Positions 15,613-17,096 of a stretch of 17,096 nt of DNA are shown one piece after another. The DNA comes from JANRJY01 sp033763735 (GTDB lineage Bacteria; Bacteroidota; Bacteroidia; Cytophagales; UBA9547): contig JANRJY010000027.1 of NCBI GenBank assembly GCA_033763735.1, positions 1-17,096 on the forward strand, in the 5' to 3' direction. The position numbers and the translations under genes were made by a program. Position 1 is the stretch's first letter. Each line of letters opens with the position of its first letter. The notes under the pieces are model-generated. The model was given only the letters and a program-made list of their open reading frames with translations, made no database searches and was not told where the DNA came from.

Positions 15613-15978
15613 CTAAGCAGCAACAATTCTGTTAACCGTATCGATTAACTGGTCAGTGGTAAAAGGCTTAACAATATAGCTGGAAGCCCCTCTTCTTAGT
15701 CCTTCCTCAATTACTGATTCCTGTCCCACTGCACTTATCATAATTACTTTTGATTCAAGCTCCTCTTCGTTAAGCACGTTAATAATATCCAACCCAAGCA
15801 TATCGGGCAGTATGTTATCCAATGTTATCAAATCAGGTTGAAGTTCCAAAGCCATGTCAATAGCCGATTCTCCATTACCGGCTTGACCTACTACGTCATA
15901 ACCGGCATTAGAAAGTGCATCTTTGATAATCGTTCTCATATATAATGAGTCATCCACGATTAATACTTTTTTTCCCAT
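15613..15978 (-). CDS. cheY: Chemotaxis response regulator CheY
   Basis: 121-residue single receiver. D9-D10 form the acidic pocket, D54 in ITLDNILPDMLG is the phosphoacceptor, S82 (MISAVGQ) is the switch residue and K104 (IVKPF) is conserved. The position directly after cheW and before cheB and cheA, and the AVGQ and GASSYIVKPF blocks, support CheY. In a cell without flagella its target would not be FliM; the partner cannot be told from sequence. The two other free receivers at the end of the operon may share or compete for phosphate. Confidence 0.92.
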   Translation of the reverse strand: MGKKVLIVDDSLYMRTIIKDALSNAGYDVVGQAGNGESAIDMALELQPDLITLDNILPDMLGLDIINVLNEEELESKVIMISAVGQESVIEEGLRRGASSYIVKPFTTDQLIDTVNRIVAA

Positions 15979-16014
15979 TTTATTTATATTTAAATTGATT
16001 TAAAGATTTAAAAT

Positions 16015-16548
16015 TTAAGTAATTACCGTCACTTCGTCCTTTGAAAATATTTTGAAAATATCAATCAGGATAATCAGTTTATTATTAAGTTTTACGATAC
16101 CATTGATATAGTTTTTGTCAGAATTACTGTCACTAATAATTCCAGGCGAAGTATCTATGTCATTTTGAGCAATTGCCAAAGTGTTAGGCACATCTTTAAC
16201 CAAAACACCTACTTTCAATTCATCACTTTCAATGACCAGAGTATAGTTTTGAGTATAATCCGAACTTGACTGTTGTTCTTTTTCCTCTAAATCAAATTTT
16301 TGTTCCAAATCAACTATTGCCAATATGTTTCCTCTGATATTAGCCACACCTTTAATATGAGGAGCCGAAAGAGGTACTTTAGTGATATTTGGCGTAATGA
16401 CCACTTCCTTAATTTGATCAATCGGCAAACCATATTCTTCGGTACCCAGTTTGAATACAATAATTTGCATGTTTTTGTATCCATCCTTAGTATTTCCCTC
16501 CGAATGGGGGAGGGAAGTGATGTTCTGTTCTTTAAGAATTATAGCCAT
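16015..16548 (-). CDS. cheW: Receptor-kinase coupling protein CheW
   Basis: 177 residues. Scaffold that links MCP tips to the P5 domain of CheA in the chemosensory array. The CheW fold begins at about residue 28 (IIVFKLGTEEYGLPIDQIKEV) and includes the marker GVANIRGNILAIVDL (67-81) and KVGVLVKDV before the C-terminal INGIVKLNNKLIILIDI. The ATG at 16548 adds a 26-residue polar leader before the domain; an internal ATG at residue 27 would remove it, but the upstream start is only 7 bases after the MCP stop, which fits the operon packing. A 36-base AT-rich gap separates it from cheY. Confidence 0.94.
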   Translation of the reverse strand: MAIILKEQNITSLPHSEGNTKDGYKNMQIIVFKLGTEEYGLPIDQIKEVVITPNITKVPLSAPHIKGVANIRGNILAIVDLEQKFDLEEKEQQSSSDYTQNYTLVIESDELKVGVLVKDVPNTLAIAQNDIDTSPGIISDSNSDKNYINGIVKLNNKLIILIDIFKIFSKDEVTVIT

Positions 16549-16555
16549 GTTAGTA

Positions 16556-17096
16556 TTAAGCGATTAGTTTAAATTGATCTACACCTTTTTTCAATTCTTC
16601 AGCCACTTTTGAAAGAGATTCGCTTGTGGTGCTTATTTCTTCCATCGACTTATTAAGTTCAATTGATGAACTTGCAACTTCCTGAGTACCAGCTGCTACT
16701 TCTTCTGATACTACCACAATTTTCTCTATGTTTTTCACTACAGTTCCAATGCTCGATTTTTGAGCTACGGTAGCTTCTTGAATTTCCTTAGAAAGAGAAA
16801 GCGTTTCAGCACTTGATTTTGCAATTTCATTGAAAACAGTTTCAGCTTCTTTTGAAGCATTTCCGCCTAAGTCCACACTGTTTTTCATTTTCTCAATAGC
16901 TTTGTTGGCAGAAGCCACATCTTTTTGAACATCTTTAATTACTTTATCAATATCCACTGCTGATTTGCGCGAATCCTCAGCCAGTTTACGTATTTCCTCT
17001 GCAACAACTGCAAATCCTCTACCGGCATCTCCGGCTCTTGCAGCTTCAATTGCAGCATTTAAGGCAAGTAAATTGGTTTGTGCAGCGATATCGGTA
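16556..17096 (-). CDS. Methyl-accepting chemotaxis protein, C-terminal part (5' end outside window)
   Basis: The reading frame is open from the right edge to the TAA at 16556-16558, giving 179 codons of the cytoplasmic signalling hairpin. Reading from the edge it starts TDIAAQTNLLALNAAIEAAR, then AGDAGRGFAVVAEEIRKLAE, the highly conserved MCP tip that contacts CheW and CheA. The descending arm follows with heptad-rich segments that should carry methylation sites (region with EEVAAGTQEVASSS). The protein ends FKLIA, without a CheR-tethering pentapeptide such as NWETF. Sensor type, membrane spans and heptad class cannot be judged because the N-terminal part is missing. It is the first gene of the - strand operon visible here, and cheW follows after 7 bases. 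Confidence 0.95.
   Translation of the reverse strand, partial: TDIAAQTNLLALNAAIEAARAGDAGRGFAVVAEEIRKLAEDSRKSAVDIDKVIKDVQKDVASANKAIEKMKNSVDLGGNASKEAETVFNEIAKSSAETLSLSKEIQEATVAQKSSIGTVVKNIEKIVVVSEEVAAGTQEVASSSIELNKSMEEISTTSESLSKVAEELKKGVDQFKLIA

Noticed and set aside
16556..16957. Separate 133-residue gene starting at a GTG
   Set aside because: The frame stays open to the window edge and encodes the conserved MCP tip upstream of that codon, so this is only the tail of the MCP gene.
6622..17096. Flagellar chemotaxis operon
   Set aside because: No fli, flg or mot gene is present in the window, and the surrounding genes point to a Bacteroidota, so flagellar output is not supported.

Overview
The window looks like a chromosomal segment from a member of the Bacteroidota, AT-rich and probably a gliding or surface-associated lineage. 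The grounds are a full-length GldF-type ABC permease, a TonB C-terminal-domain protein with a signal peptide, a DUF4160/DUF2442 pair, absence of recognisable Shine-Dalgarno sites before most starts, and two upstream octamers fitting the Bacteroidota -7 promoter pattern TAnnTTTG. No genus can be assigned from the sequence alone. No flagellar, pilus, rRNA, tRNA, CRISPR or transposase gene was seen.

Left part (1-6621): an O-succinylhomoserine sulfhydrylase gene (metZ) runs leftward off the edge. It is divergent from proC across a 262-base region that holds possible promoters and a decayed REP-like hairpin. On the + strand after proC come an abutting DUF4160-DUF2442 gene pair (candidate toxin-antitoxin-like module), gldF without a neighbouring gldG, a secreted TonB-C-domain protein, and a secreted family 2 glycoside hydrolase resembling beta-mannosidases.

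Right part (6622-17096): twelve consecutive - strand genes form one tightly packed chemosensory and phosphorelay operon. In transcription order they are an MCP (5' part outside the window), cheW, cheY, cheB, cheA, a CheC-type phosphatase gene, a membrane GAF-PAS-PAS protein with no output domain, cheR, a stand-alone HPt protein, a single-domain response regulator, a soluble PAS-PAS histidine kinase, and a second single-domain response regulator. From cheC onward most junctions are 1-base gaps or 4-8-base overlaps, so these genes are probably translationally coupled. The operon ends exactly where the convergent GH2 gene ends: the two stop codons touch.

Likely joint function (inference): MCP, CheW and CheA form the receptor-kinase array. 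CheB and CheR adapt the receptors, CheY carries phosphoryl output, and the CheC-like protein removes it. The added kinase, HPt and two receivers could form a second phosphorelay that exchanges signal with the Che pathway. With no flagellar genes in view and gldF nearby, gliding or another surface behaviour is a plausible output, but the sequence does not prove it. The most unusual elements are the output-less membrane GAF-PAS protein, whose first PAS resembles those normally attached to MCPs, and the fusion of a complete Che operon with a second HK/HPt/receiver set. No intergenic stretch exceeds 300 bases.
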